Source: Levilactobacillus koreensis JCM 16448
GTDB taxonomy: Bacteria > Bacillota > Bacilli > Lactobacillales > Lactobacillaceae
Direction of reading: 5' to 3'
DNA length: 50,318 nt
NCBI RefSeq assembly: GCF_001435525.1
Contig: NZ_AZDP01000110.1
Coordinates: 1-50,318 of the forward strand
Part shown: positions 35,193 through 46,912 of the stretch, piece after piece
Numbering within the stretch: position 1 is the first letter of the stretch
How the letters are laid out: every line of letters starts with the position of its first letter
The notes under the pieces: generated by a model
The model's input: the letters and a program-made list of their open reading frames with translations, nothing else
What the model was told of the DNA's origin: nothing
The model's database searches: none
Made by a program: the position numbers and the translations under genes

Positions 35193-36608
35193 ATGAGTGA
35201 AAACGCTGCCAAATCTGAGGTAACCACGAAAAATATGGTTCCTTGGAATGAACGAATCGCTTATAGTTTTAGCGATTTCGCTTGCAACTTGTCCTTCCAA
35301 ATGGTTGGGACGTACTTAATGATTTTCTACACTGATACTTTTGGTCTCAGTGCTGCTGCCGTTGGGACACTGTTCCTGGCTGCCCGGGTCGTGGATGCCT
35401 TTGATGGTCCATTCTGGGGTATCATGATTGACCACACACATACTAAGTGGGGGAAGAGTCGGCCGTACTGGTTATGGTTCTCAATTCCGTTTGCCGTGTT
35501 CTGTGTGCTGGTCTTCACCACGCCAAGCATGAGTTTAACGGGTAAGTTAGTTTGGGCTTACATTACTTATATTGGGGTCGATGTGCTGTATTCAGCCGTT
35601 AACATTCCAATTACTTCTATTTTGCCATCATTGACTAGTAACCCACAAGAACGGGTTACGTTGTCGACCATTCGTCAATTCATGGGAACTGCCGGTGCCA
35701 CTATTATTACTGGTATCACGTTGACCATGGTTGCCTTCTTCGGTCACGGTTCAACGACTAGCGCACGTGGCTGGTTCATCTGGGCTTTGATCGTTGCCGT
35801 TATCGTTGTTATTATTTTCTACTTTGTCTTCAAGTACACGCATGAACGGGTACAAACTAAGAGCTCTCGTCAATCTATTCCAATTAAGGAATCTTTGAAA
35901 GCTTTGAAGCGTAACTGGCCATGGGCAATCATCATCTTCATCAACTTCATTTACTGGATGGGGATGCAAACGCGTTCACAAGTTACTGTTTACTTCTTCA
36001 AGTACAACATGCACGATGCAACGTTAGCTTCATTTGTTCTGAGTTTACAAATCGTCTCCTTGGTTGCCGTTGTCTTAACGCCAGCTACCTCTAAGTGGTT
36101 AGGTAAGCGGAACACCATGCTCGGTGGGATGATCTTGGCCGTTGTTGGTCAATTACTCTTGAGCTTAGGTGCTAATAACCTCAGTGTTCCAATGATTATC
36201 TTTGCGACTGTCGTTGGGTACATGGGTACTGGGTTCGTTTCTGGCTTGATCGCCGTTATGCTTGCCGACGCCGTTGATTACGGTGAATGGAAGAACGGTG
36301 TCCGTGCCGAAGGAATCGTGACCTCCTTCTCTAGTTTTAGTGCTAAATTAGGGATGGGGATTGGTGGTGTGATCACCGGTTGGATTTTGACTGGGACTGG
36401 TTACGTTGCCAACCATACACAATCTGCAGGTGCCTTACACGGTATCGAATTGAACTACATTTGGGTTCCACTGTTGGGCTTTGCGCTTTCAGGTATCGCG
36501 CTGATGTTCTACCACGTTGACGGCATCGAAAAGCAGATGCAAGGCGACTTGGCTGAAAAGCATGCACGTGAAAATGCTGAAGACGCTGATGACTCCAACA
36601 AAGACTAA
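35193..36608 (+). CDS. GPH-family sugar:cation symporter
   Basis: This is a 471-residue secondary transporter with about 12 hydrophobic segments. The glycoside-pentoside-hexuronide family features are clear: NERIAYSFSDFACNLSFQMVGTYLMIFYTDTFG at the start, then DAFDGPFWGIMIDHTHTKWGKSRPYWLW with the conserved Asp and Lys. No C-terminal EIIA domain is present. It should import an unphosphorylated glycoside with H+ or Na+. The start is ATG 35193 with AAGAGGTG upstream; a GTG at 35184 is in frame. The promoter carries a cre site. It is followed after 22 nt by its probable regulator. The downstream GH1 and kinase suggest a beta-glucoside substrate. Confidence 0.9.
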   Translation: MSENAAKSEVTTKNMVPWNERIAYSFSDFACNLSFQMVGTYLMIFYTDTFGLSAAAVGTLFLAARVVDAFDGPFWGIMIDHTHTKWGKSRPYWLWFSIPFAVFCVLVFTTPSMSLTGKLVWAYITYIGVDVLYSAVNIPITSILPSLTSNPQERVTLSTIRQFMGTAGATIITGITLTMVAFFGHGSTTSARGWFIWALIVAVIVVIIFYFVFKYTHERVQTKSSRQSIPIKESLKALKRNWPWAIIIFINFIYWMGMQTRSQVTVYFFKYNMHDATLASFVLSLQIVSLVAVVLTPATSKWLGKRNTMLGGMILAVVGQLLLSLGANNLSVPMIIFATVVGYMGTGFVSGLIAVMLADAVDYGEWKNGVRAEGIVTSFSSFSAKLGMGIGGVITGWILTGTGYVANHTQSAGALHGIELNYIWVPLLGFALSGIALMFYHVDGIEKQMQGDLAEKHARENAEDADDSNKD

Positions 36609-36630
36609 TCGGAAAAAGTGAGTGACGCGG

Positions 36631-37788
36631 ATGATTATTAATAAGGACGTTATGCGGATTCACAACGAGCGTTCAGTGCTTCAAGCCATCGTCAATCATG
36701 GTCCGATTTCTAGAAATGCGGTCTCAAAACTTTTGGGATTAAATAAGGTGACGGTCTCCGATATTATCGGGTCCTTCATCGACCGGAAATTAGTGACCAG
36801 TCTTGGCGAGGCACGGGGGACCAGTACTGGTGGTCGCCGGCCGGAGTTAGCGGCATTCAACGCGACTTATGGCTATGTGATCAACTTCAGTATTTCTGGC
36901 GACGTCGTGGAATTGCTAGTCACCCAGATGGATGGCCGAGCATTAGCGTATAGCACAAGTCCCATTGATAATCAGTCGGTTGAAGATGTCGTGGCTAAAA
37001 TGGAAGGGCTGATCAATCAGTTGCCACAGTTTGATGTGGTCAACGGGTTGCAGGCAATCTCCATCGCCATCTTCGGGGTCGTTTACCATAACAAGGTCAT
37101 CACGTCACCGTTCGTGGATTATGCAGACTTTGATATTGTCGGTTATTTCCACGACCGGTACCAGGTGCCCATTGTGATGGAAAATGAAGCGAACCTGTCG
37201 GCGGTCTTCGAACAAGACTTTAGTAAGCAGGAACTCGAGCACATTGTGTCTGTCAGCATTCATGAGGGTGTTGGTGCGGGGATTATCCTCAACACGCAGC
37301 TCTATACGGGTAATTACGGTCAGGCCGGAGAAATCGGGCAGACCATCATCCAGGAGTCGCGTGATCATCACCGGCCGCTCTCGAAGCTCGCCAGTTTCGA
37401 TGCGGAGTGGTCACAGACCGCTTTGCTAGAAAAGGCGCGGGTGCTGAAGAAGGCCAAAGACTATGACCTGAATCAATTAGTCAGCGACTATCAAGCCGAG
37501 GACGAAGCGATTATGGGCCTGCTCGAAGATTTCTGTTACTACCTGGCTTTGGTCACGAGTAACCTGATTTCTGCGTATGATCCGCAGATGGTGTTCTTCA
37601 ACTCACCACTCATTGACCGGTTGCCCGAAATTTTAAAGAATATTCAGATGAAATTGGGGTTCATGCCGTTGGTGCCACCCCTAGTCATGTCAAAGGACGT
37701 GAAGTATGCCACCTTATTGGGTGGGGCGTCCCTTGCCATTCACCGGGTGCTGAACATGAACGGAACGCGACTGATCTTTCATCACTAA
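36631..37788 (+). CDS. ROK-family transcriptional regulator (XylR/NagC type)
   Basis: This is a 385-residue repressor-type protein. The N-terminal winged helix-turn-helix (about residues 8-70: NERSVLQAIVNHGPISRNAVSKLLGLNKVTVSDII) ends with GTSTGGRRPE, usual in ROK regulators. The C-terminal ROK domain probably binds a sugar. The cysteine zinc motif of many ROK proteins is not present. It lies 22 nt after the symporter in the same direction, ends at a perfect terminator, and probably controls the symporter and the GH1-kinase genes. The start is ATG 36631; a GTG at 36622 is in frame. Confidence 0.88.
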   Translation: MIINKDVMRIHNERSVLQAIVNHGPISRNAVSKLLGLNKVTVSDIIGSFIDRKLVTSLGEARGTSTGGRRPELAAFNATYGYVINFSISGDVVELLVTQMDGRALAYSTSPIDNQSVEDVVAKMEGLINQLPQFDVVNGLQAISIAIFGVVYHNKVITSPFVDYADFDIVGYFHDRYQVPIVMENEANLSAVFEQDFSKQELEHIVSVSIHEGVGAGIILNTQLYTGNYGQAGEIGQTIIQESRDHHRPLSKLASFDAEWSQTALLEKARVLKKAKDYDLNQLVSDYQAEDEAIMGLLEDFCYYLALVTSNLISAYDPQMVFFNSPLIDRLPEILKNIQMKLGFMPLVPPLVMSKDVKYATLLGGASLAIHRVLNMNGTRLIFHH

Positions 37789-37799
37789 CAGGCTTCACG

Positions 37800-37850
37800 A
37801 AAATACGATACAGGATGGCTCGCAATTGGGTCGGCCGGTATCGTATTTTT
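37800..37850 (+). terminator. Rho-independent terminator
   Basis: AAAATACGATAC (37800-37811) pairs perfectly with GTATCGTATTTT (37838-37849), followed by T. Confidence 0.85.
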
Positions 37851-37879
37851 ATCAGGAAATGGGATTGCGGAGTCTGGAT

Positions 37880-38058
37880 CGCCTGCGGCTGGCAGGTACT
37901 CCGTCTGTGGGGCAAACCTCTGAAGCCAAAAAGCGGTCTTCAGAGGCGCCTTGAGCCCCCGCCAAAATCGCGATGTCTCAAGGACGGCCCGGGTGTAAGG
38001 CCGGAAAGAACCCGACCAAACACCCCGACACAGGCTCCGAACCTGCCATCCTCCGGCT
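37880..38058 (+). repeat. SIR type B unit, plus sense
   Basis: The outer stem is GGCAGGT/ACCTGCC with CTGTG/CACAG. Arm 1 is CCTCTGAAG/CTTCAGAGG. Arm 2 is CCTTGAG/CTCAAGG. Arm 3 is GGGTGT/ACACCC. Confidence 0.88.
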
Positions 38059-38144
38059 AGAGACTCATCAATCACTTTACTGTTAATTGATTGTTTATTA
38101 ATCTGTGGGGACTTCTTGTAGGCGTTATGCTGATATCATCAGAT

Positions 38145-38316
38145 TGCCTGCGAGTAACAGGCGCCACGCTGTTGGGACCGACTGAAGTCAAAGGGCGGTC
38201 TTCGGTCTCGGTTTGAAGCCTCGAAAAGCGAGTCTTCGAACCGTCTCGTGGTGTAACCTAGCGAAGGACGCTAGCTAACACCACCGACACAGCGCTCTGC
38301 CTGAAACTCTCCGGCT
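38145..38316 (+). repeat. SIR type B unit, plus sense
   Basis: Arm 1 is GACCGA/TCGGTC-based, arm 2 is GGTTTGAAG with a partly decayed partner, and arm 3 is GTGGTGT/ACACCAC. The outer stem is decayed. The region 38317-38546 holds nothing else recognised. Confidence 0.8.
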
Positions 38317-38546
38317 TGAGATGGTTTCGGCTGATAAATAATGGTTGCCGGTCGGCGAATTGGCGACAATCTTGTAGCGTAATTGGAAATGTTAGATGGT
38401 TTAGCGTGTAATTTCAGTTGAACATTTATGACGAACATAGCCAGAAGGCGACAGACGTCACAAATGTTAGAAATAAAGTTACCGTCATATCTGATAACTA
38501 TGAGTGTAGGTTAACAGGTGAAGTCTGCTAAACAATGAACAAGTTT

Positions 38547-38720
38547 AAGCCGGAGGAGGCCAGACAGAACGCTGTGACAGTGGTGTTGGTCGACGTTTTA
38601 TGTCGACTTACAGCACGGGACGGCTTGAAGACTCGTTTTGTGAGGCTTCAGGCCGAGCCTACAGACCGCTCTTTGGCTATAGGCGGTCCCCATAGCGTGG
38701 CGCCTGGCAGCCGCAGGCGA
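38547..38720 (-). repeat. SIR type B unit, minus sense
   Basis: It faces the two units on its left. Arm 3 has inner GTCGAC/GTCGAC. It ends CTGGCAGCCGCAGGCG, 37 nt before the GH1 start codon, leaving no space for a promoter after the repeat. Confidence 0.88.
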
Positions 38721-38744
38721 AAAATTTAATCGGATTATTTTTAG

Positions 38745-41133
<2,389 letters not shown>

Positions 41134-41152
41134 TTAAGCTGTGACTGTTTTG

Positions 41153-41193
41153 AGGACCTTACTGGCTGAATGTTGGCTGGTGAGGTCCTTTTT
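41153..41193 (+). terminator. Rho-independent terminator
   Basis: AGGACCT pairs with AGGTCCT, with inner GCC-type pairing, followed by a T run. It ends the GH1-kinase unit. Confidence 0.8.
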
Positions 41194-41236
41194 GGACAGA
41201 AGATGAACGTGATGGATAGCCCTTTTACAGCAATAT

Positions 41237-41491
41237 TTGTATAACGAAATTTATAAGGCGCTTCGGTTGTATTCCGAGTTGGATTCCGGCATTCTGTTAC
41301 CAGAGGTGAGGGTCGTGGAAAGAGAACAACAACGCCTAGATACGGGACTAGCAGCTGAGTTGAACGCGGCATTGAAAACGAAGCGAACGCAGTTGGAGTT
41401 ACTTCAGCTGCTATATGGTCAGACGGAAAAAGCACACCGGCAATGTTCGTCGGCATCAACTGAACAGGTGGCTCGGACGGATGCAGAATGA
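41237..41491 (+). pseudogene. Short coiled-coil-like frame, possible gene remnant
   Basis: An 84-codon frame with helical, charged composition (LNAALKTKRTQLELLQLLYGQT) is open from a TGA at 41210. The only near-start codon is TTG 41237, without ribosome site. It may be the C-terminal end of a decayed gene. No family is recognised. The region 41492-41781 has no gene. Confidence 0.3.
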
Positions 41492-41781
41492 ACTGATGGT
41501 TAAGCGTCGTTAGGGTTAGCAAGTTAACCTATAATGGCAATAATCAATCAGAAATGAGATGAACGTCATGGTACGATTAAGATGTTTTTTTCTGAAATTA
41601 GGATACACTTGCTGAAAATTCAAACTAATCCGGCTCCAAGTTATTCCCCAGGAAATAAGGATAAGACATAATGTAACGCAACCAGTTAAATGACGCGGTA
41701 AACTCGACGTAAATAGTGGCACTCCCCGCAGAATTTGGGTACAGTTAAGGTAGCAAACAAAAACGAAATGGGGTAGTGCAG

Positions 41782-42717
41782 ATGAAGACTTGGCAAAAGT
41801 GGGTCACTGGTGCGGCGGTTGCGACCGTGGCTAGTGCAGTTGGCGTTTTAGGTGGGTCAGCGGTTGTCTATCAGGCAATCACGAAGTCCTTCTCACGGGG
41901 ACGGCGGAAATCAAAGCTCCGGGCAATTGCGGAAAATGCGCCGGCGGATAATGCTTGGTATCTGCGGCAACATCCAGCCGAGTGGACCCAGACGAGCTTA
42001 GACGGTCTCATCTTACGGTCAAGTTTTCTAGCTGCCGACCACCCAACGACGAAGGTCGTCATTTTAGCGCACGGCTTGGGCCATGCCCGTGAGCAAATGA
42101 TTCCTTGGGCGCGGACCTTTCACGACTGGGGCTACGATGTCTTAATGCCAGATGCCCGGGCACATGGTGAGAGCGAGGGCTGTACCATCGGTTATGGCTG
42201 GCCGGACCGCATTGACTATCAGGGCTGGATCCAGCAGGTCATCAATAGATGTGGTGAGGACAGTCAGATTGTTCTGCTCGGAATTTCCATGGGGGCTGCG
42301 ACGGTGATGGCGACTGCTGGAGAAGAGCTTCCTAGCAACGTAAAAGCCATAATTGCTGATTCCGGATATGCCTCCGTCATGGCCGAAGCCCGGTTCCGCT
42401 TGCATCACAAGTACCATGTGCCAGCGACCCCAACACTGCCAATTGCCGATCAGTATTCCCGCTTAGCCGGCTACCGTTTGGCGGACGGTGACATTGCCGC
42501 GCAATTGCGGAAGACGCATTTGCCATTACTCCTGATTCAAGGTGCTAATGATGAGACGGTGCCAGTCACCAATCTCAACATTCTCTATCAAGCGGCGGCT
42601 GGGCCCAAGCAAAAGTATCGCGATCCGGTCGCAGGTCATATCGAGACCCGGAAGCTAGATCCCGAACGTTACGATCAGATGGTCGCGGGCTTCTTAAAGC
42701 CTTACGTGGAAGACTGA
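41782..42717 (+). CDS. Alpha/beta hydrolase with N-terminal membrane anchor
   Basis: This 311-residue protein has an uncleaved signal or membrane anchor (about residues 8-32, GAAVATVASAVGVLGGSAVVY) followed by an alpha/beta hydrolase domain. The nucleophile Ser is in GISMGA, the acid Asp in QGANDETVP and the His in AGHIET, and the oxyanion region is LAHGLGHAREQM. It resembles the extracellular serine hydrolases of the YqkD group, with unknown ester or peptide substrate. The start is ATG 41782 with GGGG about 8 nt upstream; a GTG at 41776 is in frame. It is a single gene ending at a hairpin near 42773. Confidence 0.82.
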   Translation: MKTWQKWVTGAAVATVASAVGVLGGSAVVYQAITKSFSRGRRKSKLRAIAENAPADNAWYLRQHPAEWTQTSLDGLILRSSFLAADHPTTKVVILAHGLGHAREQMIPWARTFHDWGYDVLMPDARAHGESEGCTIGYGWPDRIDYQGWIQQVINRCGEDSQIVLLGISMGAATVMATAGEELPSNVKAIIADSGYASVMAEARFRLHHKYHVPATPTLPIADQYSRLAGYRLADGDIAAQLRKTHLPLLLIQGANDETVPVTNLNILYQAAAGPKQKYRDPVAGHIETRKLDPERYDQMVAGFLKPYVED

Positions 42718-42772
42718 GTTATGGTTGACGAATAACCAACTTCGAACTTAAAAGAATTGAAAGATTTGCCTA

Positions 42773-42808
42773 AAAGGTAAGGGCCCCACGTGGGTTCTCA
42801 CTTTTTTC
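42773..42808 (+). terminator. Terminator hairpin with wobble pairs
   Basis: GGGCCCCAC pairs with GTGGGTTCTC, extended by AAGG/CTTTT, followed by a T run. Confidence 0.55.
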
Positions 42809-42830
42809 GTCTGGACAGATTTGAGACTTG

Positions 42831-42883
42831 TTGACAAGCTTTCAATTTCTGGTAGAATACTAAATGGTAATCATTATCATTTA
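42831..42883 (+). promoter_or_regulatory. Promoter and Zur box of the metal transporter operon
   Basis: TTGACA (42831-42836), 16 nt and TAGAAT (42853-42858) form the promoter. The 23-bp palindrome at 42861-42883 has half sites TAAATGGTAAT and ATTATCATTTA, very close to the Zur consensus. It covers the start of transcription, so zinc-loaded Zur should repress the operon. Confidence 0.85.
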
Positions 42884-42901
42884 CATAAAAGGTGGAAGAA
42901 C

Positions 42902-43798
42902 ATGCGGAAATGGTCACGGGTTTTAACGTTAATCATGAGTTTAGCGGCAATTTTAATACTGGCCGGGTGTCAGACAACGACGCCGAACCGGTCCGGTAAG
43001 ATCAATGTGGTCGCCACGCTAGACTTTTATGGTGAAGCGGCGCGGACCATTTTAGGCCAGCAGGGGACGGTGACCACGGTCATCAATAGTCCTAGCATCG
43101 ACGCCGAGAGCTACGAGCCAGACGTCAAGACGGCCAAACAGGTGGCGACGGCCGATGTCGTGATTGAAAACGGGCTGGGGTATGACAGCTGGATGGACCG
43201 CGTTGTTCAGGCCAATCGGGACTCCGGGACCAAGACGCTTAATATCGGTAAGCTAATGGGCAAGCAGACCGGGGACAATCCCCATCTGTGGTCGGACCCG
43301 AATGTGATGATCAAAGTTACCCGCCACTTGGTGACTCAGTTCAGTAAGCTTGACCCGGCCCACGCCAAGGCCTATCGCGAGCGAGGCGCAGCTTATGAAA
43401 AGCAGCTGACGGCCTTGCCACGCTTAGCCAAACAATTGGCCAAAAATGGTCGCGGGCAACGGGTAGCCGTCAGTGAGCCGGTTTTTGATCTGGCCCTGAC
43501 GGCGATGGGCTACCGCATCAGCGACGGGCACTTTGCCCAGTCGATTGAAGAGGATAGTGACCCGACGCCGGCTGATATTACCCAATTACAGTCCCAACTA
43601 AAGCATCACCGCGTGGCATTTTTTGTGGAGAATACGCAAAATACCAGTAAAAACGTGACGAATATGGTTCGTTTGGCCAAAAAATACGGCATTCCCGTCG
43701 TCAAGGTGACCGAGACTATGCCGGCCAACCAAGACTACCGGACGTGGATGTTGAAGCAGTATGAACAAGTCCAACGGATCCAGCAGAAGGAGAAGTAA
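42902..43798 (+). CDS. Metal ABC transporter substrate-binding lipoprotein (ZnuA/AdcA-like)
   Basis: This is a 298-residue cluster 9 solute-binding protein anchored to the membrane by a lipid on Cys23 (lipobox LILAGC). The first His ligand, usually in DPHxYEP, is absent (DAESYEPD). A His in NPHLWSDP and a Glu in VSEPVFDLALTAMGY remain, and the last Asp site is ENTQNTSKN. No His-rich loop is present, so the metal site differs from AdcA. The Zur box upstream points to zinc. The frame is open back to 42821, but ATG 42902 with AAGGTGG starts the signal peptide. It is the first of three overlapping or abutting genes. Confidence 0.85.
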   Translation: MRKWSRVLTLIMSLAAILILAGCQTTTPNRSGKINVVATLDFYGEAARTILGQQGTVTTVINSPSIDAESYEPDVKTAKQVATADVVIENGLGYDSWMDRVVQANRDSGTKTLNIGKLMGKQTGDNPHLWSDPNVMIKVTRHLVTQFSKLDPAHAKAYRERGAAYEKQLTALPRLAKQLAKNGRGQRVAVSEPVFDLALTAMGYRISDGHFAQSIEEDSDPTPADITQLQSQLKHHRVAFFVENTQNTSKNVTNMVRLAKKYGIPVVKVTETMPANQDYRTWMLKQYEQVQRIQQKEK

Positions 43799-43800
43799 CT

Positions 43801-44499
43801 ATGACGGCAGCACCCATTTTAAAATTGGAACATCTCGGGGTCACCTTCCCGAATCATCCAGTCTTTAGCGACCTCAACCTGACGATTCGGCAGGGCGAAT
43901 TCTGGAGTATCGTCGGTAAGAACGGGGTCGGGAAGACGACATTGATGCGGACCGTGTTGCATCAGTTGCGGCCCACCCACGGTCAAGTCGCTTACCTACC
44001 TGCTACCAATGAGGTCAAGATCGGCTACGTGCCACAATTTCGGAATATTGACGCGGACTATCCCCTAACCATTCGGGACTTTGTCGGGTTGAATCTGACC
44101 GGCTGGAAGTGGCCGTGGTTATCGCGGAAGGAACGGGAAAAGGTCCAGACGATTTTGCAGCGGACCGGACTGGAAGCCATTGCCAATCGACCGATCGGGC
44201 AGGCATCTGGTGGGGAAAAGCAGAAGGCCTACCTCGCCCAAGCGTTGGTGGAAGCGCCGAACCTGTTGATTCTCGATGAATCGACGGCCAGTTTGGACCC
44301 CGTGACCAAGACGGAACTTTTGGATCTCGTTATCGAGCTGAATGAGTCGCTACACTTGACCGTGTTATTTGTGACGCATGATATTCCGATGGCTCGTAAA
44401 TACAGCTCGCAGTATTTGATGTTGACGCCAAATGGCGCGGAACAGGGACCCATCAGTGGTCTCACGCAGGAAAAGGTTTGGGAGGGCGAAAATGTTTAG
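43801..44499 (+). CDS. Metal ABC transporter ATPase (ZnuC-like)
   Basis: This is a 232-residue ATP-binding subunit. Walker A is GKNGVGKTT (about residues 40-48), the Q-loop is in IGYVPQFRNID, and the signature is ASGGEKQKAYLAQAL with A in place of L in LSGGE. Walker B is LLILDESTASLD and the switch His is in FVTHD. It powers metal import with the permease that overlaps its end by 8 nt and the binding lipoprotein 2 nt upstream. AAGGAGAAG precedes the ATG. Confidence 0.9.
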   Translation: MTAAPILKLEHLGVTFPNHPVFSDLNLTIRQGEFWSIVGKNGVGKTTLMRTVLHQLRPTHGQVAYLPATNEVKIGYVPQFRNIDADYPLTIRDFVGLNLTGWKWPWLSRKEREKVQTILQRTGLEAIANRPIGQASGGEKQKAYLAQALVEAPNLLILDESTASLDPVTKTELLDLVIELNESLHLTVLFVTHDIPMARKYSSQYLMLTPNGAEQGPISGLTQEKVWEGENV

Positions 44500-45289
44500 T
44501 TATGAATTTATGCGCAACGCCTTCGCGGCCGGAACCATCATTGCCATTATCTGTGGCATCATGGGTGTCTTCGTGATTGCCAGAAATATGTCCTTCTTGA
44601 CGCATACACTCTCCGAAATTGGATTTTCCGGTGCGGCCTTTGGGGTCTTTGCCGGATGGGCACCGTTGAACGGGATGCTCCTGTTTACGGTCGTCAGTTC
44701 GGTCATCGTGGGCCAGCTAAGTGCCCGCAGTGAACGCCGAGAAGCGGCTACCAGTGCCATTTCCGCACTCTTTATTGGGATGGGGATTCTATTCCTGTCA
44801 TTGGCCAATAAGAATGCAAGCTATGCCACCAGCATCCTGTTTGGGAGTGTCATCGGTATCAGTGCCGGTGATGTGCAACAGATGCTGTGGCTGTCCTTGC
44901 TGGTATTGCTAGTCGTGTTCGTGATCTATCGGTTCTTGAAATTCGATTCGTTTGATCACACCGGGGCACGGGTCAAAGGGCTGTGGACCAACACGTTATC
45001 CGTGACCTTCTTAGTCCTGTTGGCGTTGAGTGTGAGTGTAGCGGCGCAAATCGTGGGGTCATTACTGATCTTCATCCTCTTGACGTTACCCGCAGCGACG
45101 GCGAAATACTTTGCCCACACGGTCGGCGGTATGATGGTTTTGGCCATCGTGCTAGCCTTGATTGGGGTTTGGAGCGGGTTAACGCTGAGTTACGTGACGA
45201 ACTATCCGGTCTCCTTCTTCATCGCGGCCATTGAAGCCATCTTCTACTTCATCGCCCTCGGCTGGCAGAAACTTCAAACGGCTGAATAG
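44492..45289 (+). CDS. Metal ABC transporter permease (ZnuB-like)
   Basis: This is a 265-residue ABC-3 family permease with 7-9 hydrophobic segments. SFLTHTLSEIGFSGAAFGVFAG (about residues 32-55) is the usual cytoplasmic loop region, and IVGSLLIFILLTLPAATAKYF is the typical ABC-3 segment. It forms the channel for zinc with the ATPase encoded just upstream. The start is ATG 44492 within the end of the ATPase gene, with GGAGGG upstream. A SIR unit of the same sense starts 20 nt after the stop, with no canonical terminator before it. Confidence 0.9.
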   Translation: MFSYEFMRNAFAAGTIIAIICGIMGVFVIARNMSFLTHTLSEIGFSGAAFGVFAGWAPLNGMLLFTVVSSVIVGQLSARSERREAATSAISALFIGMGILFLSLANKNASYATSILFGSVIGISAGDVQQMLWLSLLVLLVVFVIYRFLKFDSFDHTGARVKGLWTNTLSVTFLVLLALSVSVAAQIVGSLLIFILLTLPAATAKYFAHTVGGMMVLAIVLALIGVWSGLTLSYVTNYPVSFFIAAIEAIFYFIALGWQKLQTAE

Positions 45290-45308
45290 GCAACATGGAC
45301 GAGGTCTT

Positions 45309-45464
45309 CGCCTTACCGGCCGACAGATATGGGCTGGAACGGTGCGAACGCAACTTGAAGCCTCGCAAGTGCCGAGTCTTCAAGATTGGTTTTCTGTTAA
45401 GCCGGCATGAAACGCCGACCAAGCAGAACGACGCGCCTGAGCCCATATTTGCCGGCCTCTCGGC
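45309..45464 (+). repeat. SIR type A unit, plus sense
   Basis: The outer stem ACAGATATGGGCT/AGCCCATATTTG has one wobble. Arm 2 is ACTTGAAG...CTTCAAG. Arm 3 is TTCTGTT/AGCAGAA with inner CGGC/GCCG; both changes relative to the 28441 unit keep pairing. It follows the permease stop by 20 nt. Confidence 0.9.
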
Positions 45465-45592
45465 TTACACGGTGAATCTATGGCAGCAATGGTGATTGCT
45501 GGTAAGGTTGCTAAGCGTTTAGCATTGTTTAGTTGATGCTCAGAGCTTGTCAGCATAATCATATAGTCCGACCAATTTAAAAATAATCTAAT

Positions 45593-45635
45593 AACTCCCA
45601 GCTCAAAGTGCATCTCATGAGCTGGGAGTTTTCTA
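45593..45635 (+). terminator. Perfect terminator hairpin
   Basis: AACTCCCAGCTC (45593-45604) pairs with GAGCTGGGAGTT (45619-45630), followed by T residues. It may end transcripts from the metal operon. The region 45636-45990 has no recognised gene. Confidence 0.85.
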
Positions 45636-45994
45636 TGCGCCGAAAACTCTCGCTCACGACCGTTCGGAATTCACGTTTACGCGGGTTGCGTGGAAAATTG
45701 AAAGCACTGTAGGGGAAACCAGTAAATATTGATTTTCGATGGTCATTGCTTGAACTGACGTGACAGACCGGAGTAAGGTTGGATTGAAGTGTGAAGGGTG
45801 CGGGCACTGGTAGGAGGCGAAACGGTCACAGTCCGCCGAGGTGGCAGGCGTTTCTAGTCGCTGGCAGTGGGCCAATCCCCTCACATCCCCAAAATTGTAA
45901 TAAACCAAGGTGATAGCCGGTGTTAACGGGTTTCATCCGCTTTCAGAAAATCAAGTTCCGTGAGTTTTTCCATTTCTCACGAAAATATCACGAA

Positions 45995-46018
45995 AAACCC
46001 GAACAATTATGCTAAAAT
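45995..46018 (+). promoter_or_regulatory. PurBox-like site and -10 element of purR
   Basis: AAACCCGAACAAT (45995-46007) matches the PurBox consensus AWWWCCGAACWWT in 12 of 13 positions. It is followed by the extended -10 element TGCTAAAAT (46010-46018). This suggests autoregulation by PurR. Two TCACGAAAA copies lie just upstream. Confidence 0.6.
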
Positions 46019-46061
46019 TAGCTTTACAATTAACTCTAAAGAAATAGTTGAGGTGAAGAAG

Positions 46062-46892
46062 TTGAAAGTCAGAAGAAGTGACCGGTTAGTGGACATGACC
46101 CGGTATTTATTGGAACGGCCGCATCAATTGGTGTCATTGACCTTTTTTGCAGCTAGATATGAGTCGGCCAAGTCTTCCATCAGTGAAGACCTGACCATCT
46201 TGAAGCGAACCTTCCAAGCTCGGGGAACCGGTCTTCTGGAGACGGTTCCTGGTGCTGCTGGCGGTGCGCGGTTCATTCCGTATATTTTACGGGAAGAAGC
46301 CGAACAATTCGTCAGTGAAATGATTTCAGAATTATCTGAAGCCGACCGTTACCTCCCAGGGGGCTACGTGTACATGTCAGATATCCTTGGCCGACCAGCC
46401 GCTTTACGGCAAATCGGGCGGATTCTGGCGACCCAGTATCTGAACCAAAATGTCGACGTGGTCGTGACCGTGGCAACCAAGGGAATTCCGTTGGCTCAAA
46501 GCGTGGCCAACTACCTAAATGTGCCATTTGTCATCGTTCGTCACGATTCACAGATCACCGAAGGCTCGACCGTGAGTGTGAACTACGTCTCTGGCTCGAC
46601 CAAGCGTATTGAACGCATGGCCCTGTCGAAGCGCAGTGTGAAGCCTAATTCACGGGTCCTGATCGTCGATGATTACATGAAGGGCGGCGGGACCGTTGGG
46701 GGCCTGCGCTCATTAGTCGACGAGTTTGATTCGCAATTGGCTGGTGTGGCGGTGTTCGCTGAAGGTGATTTTGCCGGTCAACGGACCGTTAGCAAGTACA
46801 CGTCGTTACTGAAGATTCAGACGGCGGATGAACAGATTCGTGTGACACCGGGGAACTACCTCACGCAGATCTTTGGTGACGAAACTAAATAA
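46062..46892 (+). CDS. purR: Purine operon regulator PurR
   Basis: This is a 276-residue regulator. The N-terminal winged helix (about residues 1-75, [24 protein letters not shown]) is followed by a phosphoribosyltransferase-like domain, whose PRPP loop is [13 protein letters not shown] (about residues 203-215). PurR senses PRPP and controls purine genes by binding PurBoxes. The start is TTG 46062 with GAGGTG 7 nt upstream; the frame is open further up, but this start gives the normal family length. The glmU gene follows after 20 nt, and prs, which makes PRPP, lies two genes on. Confidence 0.94.
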   Translation: MKVRRSDRLVDMTRYLLERPHQLVSLTFFAARYESAKSSISEDLTILKRTFQARGTGLLETVPGAAGGARFIPYILREEAEQFVSEMISELSEADRYLPGGYVYMSDILGRPAALRQIGRILATQYLNQNVDVVVTVATKGIPLAQSVANYLNVPFVIVRHDSQITEGSTVSVNYVSGSTKRIERMALSKRSVKPNSRVLIVDDYMKGGGTVGGLRSLVDEFDSQLAGVAVFAEGDFAGQRTVSKYTSLLKIQTADEQIRVTPGNYLTQIFGDETK

Positions 46893-46912
46893 AGCTAGGA
46901 GTATATTTGGAA

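Noticed and set aside
38535-38729. 64-codon plus-strand frame
   Set aside because: Entirely SIR type B sequence.
45654-45908. 84-codon minus-strand frame between the metal operon and purR
   Set aside because: No ribosome site, no family, low-complexity chance frame.
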